Shown here: positions 62,201 through 64,000 of the stretch, piece by piece | How the letters are laid out: every line of letters starts with the position of its first letter | How positions within the stretch are numbered: the first letter of the stretch is position 1 | Source: Eopsaltria australis | Lineage: Eukaryota > Chordata > Aves > Passeriformes > Petroicidae | Length of the DNA stretch: 64,000 bases | Assembly (NCBI GenBank): GCA_034509425.1 | Contig: JAVTVJ010000068.1 | Span: forward strand, 4,960,001 to 5,024,000 | Direction of reading: 5' to 3' | Made by a program: the position numbers and the translations under genes | Notes under the pieces: model-generated | Told to the model about the DNA's origin: nothing | The model's input: the letters and a program-made list of their open reading frames with translations, nothing else | Databases searched by the model: none

Positions 62201-64000
62201 GAGAAGCATTTGGACAATGCTCTCAGGAAAATTCTCTGATTCTTGGGGTGTCATGTGCAGGGCCAGGAGTTGGACTTTGGTGATTCTTGTGGGTCCCTTC
62301 CAACTCAGGACATTCTATGATTCTATACCTATATACATATGTACACATTAGTATGTATAAATTGATGGTGGTTTTTAGGTTAGCCAGGTATACAGGAAGG
62401 TGTGTGCTGATGCAGTTTCTCTAAAAGCATAGCTGAAATGTGTGAAATCTCCTAGGCTTCTCCTTCTCTTGCAGTGTGCTGTGTTACCAGAGGCCTTGAG
62501 CCTTAAAGGATACATTTTAATGATTTGGAAGTTTGGTGCCAGTTGTTCTTACATGTCCAACATCTCCTGCCTAATGCAATTTTTTTCTTATTTTTATTTT
62601 AGAAATGTGTCTGGTTTTGGTTTTTCGTAATAGTATGAGGCATTTTTAGACCTTCTTCTTTTGAGATAAACACCACTCAATTCCCATATTAAAAACAAAC
62701 AAAAGGAAATATTAGTTAGAATTATTTGGCATTTCAGTGCATTGAAGAATAATGAAGAATAACCTTTTGAATAGGTTTAATAATTCCAGGCAATTTCTTC
62801 TTAGCCTAATATTTAATTTTGTCTTGTTTGAGCCTTCTGTAATACTCCGGCATTGTGTTCTGATAAGTTGTTTGTCTGCCTCAGAATACATGAAAGAAAT
62901 ATTTGCTGACCCTTTAAAAAAAGATACAGTTTACTCATTAGAAAATATAGGGAATATGCATATGTAGCAGAATTATTACATTTCTTTTAAGTATCTCAGC
63001 CTTTTTCATGTCTTTTATTACTAGAACCCCTATGGACAAAGCAAATGTAGATGCATTCAAGCACCCCTCTCTTTTGCAAAGGTCTCCCTGCCTTCTTAGA
63101 ATATTTGATGGAAGATGAGCTGTGTCTATTGTGGCAGTGCTCTGGTCTTTCAGCCTATTCCTCTACATTTTCTGTAACCCTAAAAAGTGGTTTCATCATC
63201 TAGGATGCCAGGTAGTTCAGATAATGCATATTTCTAGAACTGTGCACTGATTACTAGTTCCTCCTGGTCTTTTCTCACAAATTTTATGTACAGGCACCAG
63301 GAACCTGGTCATGCTGCTTTCATAGTGTGAATGAGAACTTCATACTCATAGAAAATTTGGGTTTTCTCTAATATTGTCATAAAAGCAGAGTTCTGAATCT
63401 CCCTGGTGGATGTTAGAATCCCTTTTCCAACTCTCGTGTCTGCTGATGTTCTTAACACCTTTGCAGTTTAAATCTGCTAACCATTTTTATGTTGTTGAGT
63501 TCCCCTTTAGTGTCAAAATTAAAAGGTAAGTGTACTTACTTGTAAAAGTTGCGGGTTTTTTCAGTTTTTTTAATGTACTTTCTTTAGTACAAGTACTCTT
63601 AAGGTTCCTTAGCTCCTCAGCATGTGTTAAGTCAAGTACTTGGACTGAAGAATGCAGTCATTGCAATTTGTCTTTGACTTTTATGGTATTATCTTTTGTA
63701 CTGAAATGGGTACAGCTCTTTTTTGTTTTACTTTGGATTTGACTGATTTGACAGTAGTTCCTGTTTCATTGATCGAAGAAATTAAATGATGAGTACATGA
63801 AATACCTGAGTTCTCAAAATGAGACCATATTGCTGCCTGTGTTTTTTCCCATCAGTGCTACAGTCTTTCGTATGGTGGAGGTAGTATGAATTGATTTCAG
63901 ATTTTGGCTGCTGAGCTGAAGAACAGACTAACACTGCCTGGTATTTGAACCCTAGAATACCAGCTGTGCTGATCTGTAATTTTCTGGGTTTTGGTGTTTG
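59253..64000 (+). other. CDKL5 intron after the second coding exon (continues beyond the window)
   Basis: The donor GTAAGC opens this intron. I looked for the next kinase exon (human coding bases 100-145, encoding the VAIKKF segment) and did not find it. The intron holds a T/G-rich tract at about 60,967-61,018 and a CR1 3' end at about 62,190-62,326. The rest is unremarkable AT-rich sequence. Confidence 0.85.
62190..62326 (+). mobile_element. Short CR1 LINE 3' end, sense orientation
   Basis: AGCATTTGGACAATGCTCTC, GTGCAGGGCCAGGAGTTGGA and TGTGGGTCCCTTCCAACTCA, ending in ATTCTATGATTCTATA, are a CR1 3' end on the plus strand. It is the same subfamily as the 28.0-kb copy but in the opposite orientation. 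Confidence 0.92.

Noticed and set aside
59253..64000. Search for the next CDKL5 exon (VAIKKF segment with the ATP-anchoring lysine)
   Set aside because: No sequence encoding it with suitable splice sites was found, so it must lie beyond the window.

Overview
The window looks like nuclear DNA from a bird. Two things support this. Six decayed CR1 (chicken repeat 1) LINE fragments are scattered through it, with the short 3' tail (ATTCTATGATTCTAT) typical of avian CR1. The only protein-coding exons I can read spell the N-terminus of vertebrate CDKL5, a serine/threonine kinase. The CR1 subfamily at 28.0 kb and 62.2 kb resembles copies I associate with non-galliform birds, but I cannot name a species. 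There are no bacterial-type operons, CRISPR arrays, tRNA or rRNA genes.

Layout. Positions 1 to about 10,880 are AT-rich and intergenic, with no convincing gene. They contain a pyrimidine-rich block (about 3,620-4,930) and a 16-base G run near 5,922. A CpG island spans about 10,880-12,110 and is the likely CDKL5 promoter. It has clustered GC boxes, two inverted CCAAT boxes each followed by a GC box, a CRE-like site, no TATA box, and a probable non-coding first exon ending at a GT donor after 11,597. A proposed first intron of about 46.9 kb follows (11,598-58,460). It contains five of the six CR1 fragments, low-complexity tracts, a perfect 16-bp hairpin, a 25-bp tandem duplication and two GC-richer patches of unknown nature.

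The first coding exon (58,461-58,689) carries about 165 nt of 5' leader and codons 1-21 plus the first base of codon 22. After a 528-nt intron, a 35-nt exon (59,218-59,252) completes codon 22 and gives codons 23-33, finishing the glycine-rich ATP-binding loop GEGAYG. From 59,253 to the window end is the next intron, with one CR1 fragment. The exon carrying the ATP-anchoring lysine (residue 42 in human CDKL5) is not in the window.

Most of the sequence is regulatory, intronic or decayed-repeat DNA around the 5' end of one gene. I found no new multi-gene system. The most notable observation is a 12-codon upstream ORF in the CDKL5 leader. Its TGA stop overlaps the A of the main ATG (TGATG), an arrangement that could make kinase translation depend on termination and re-initiation.
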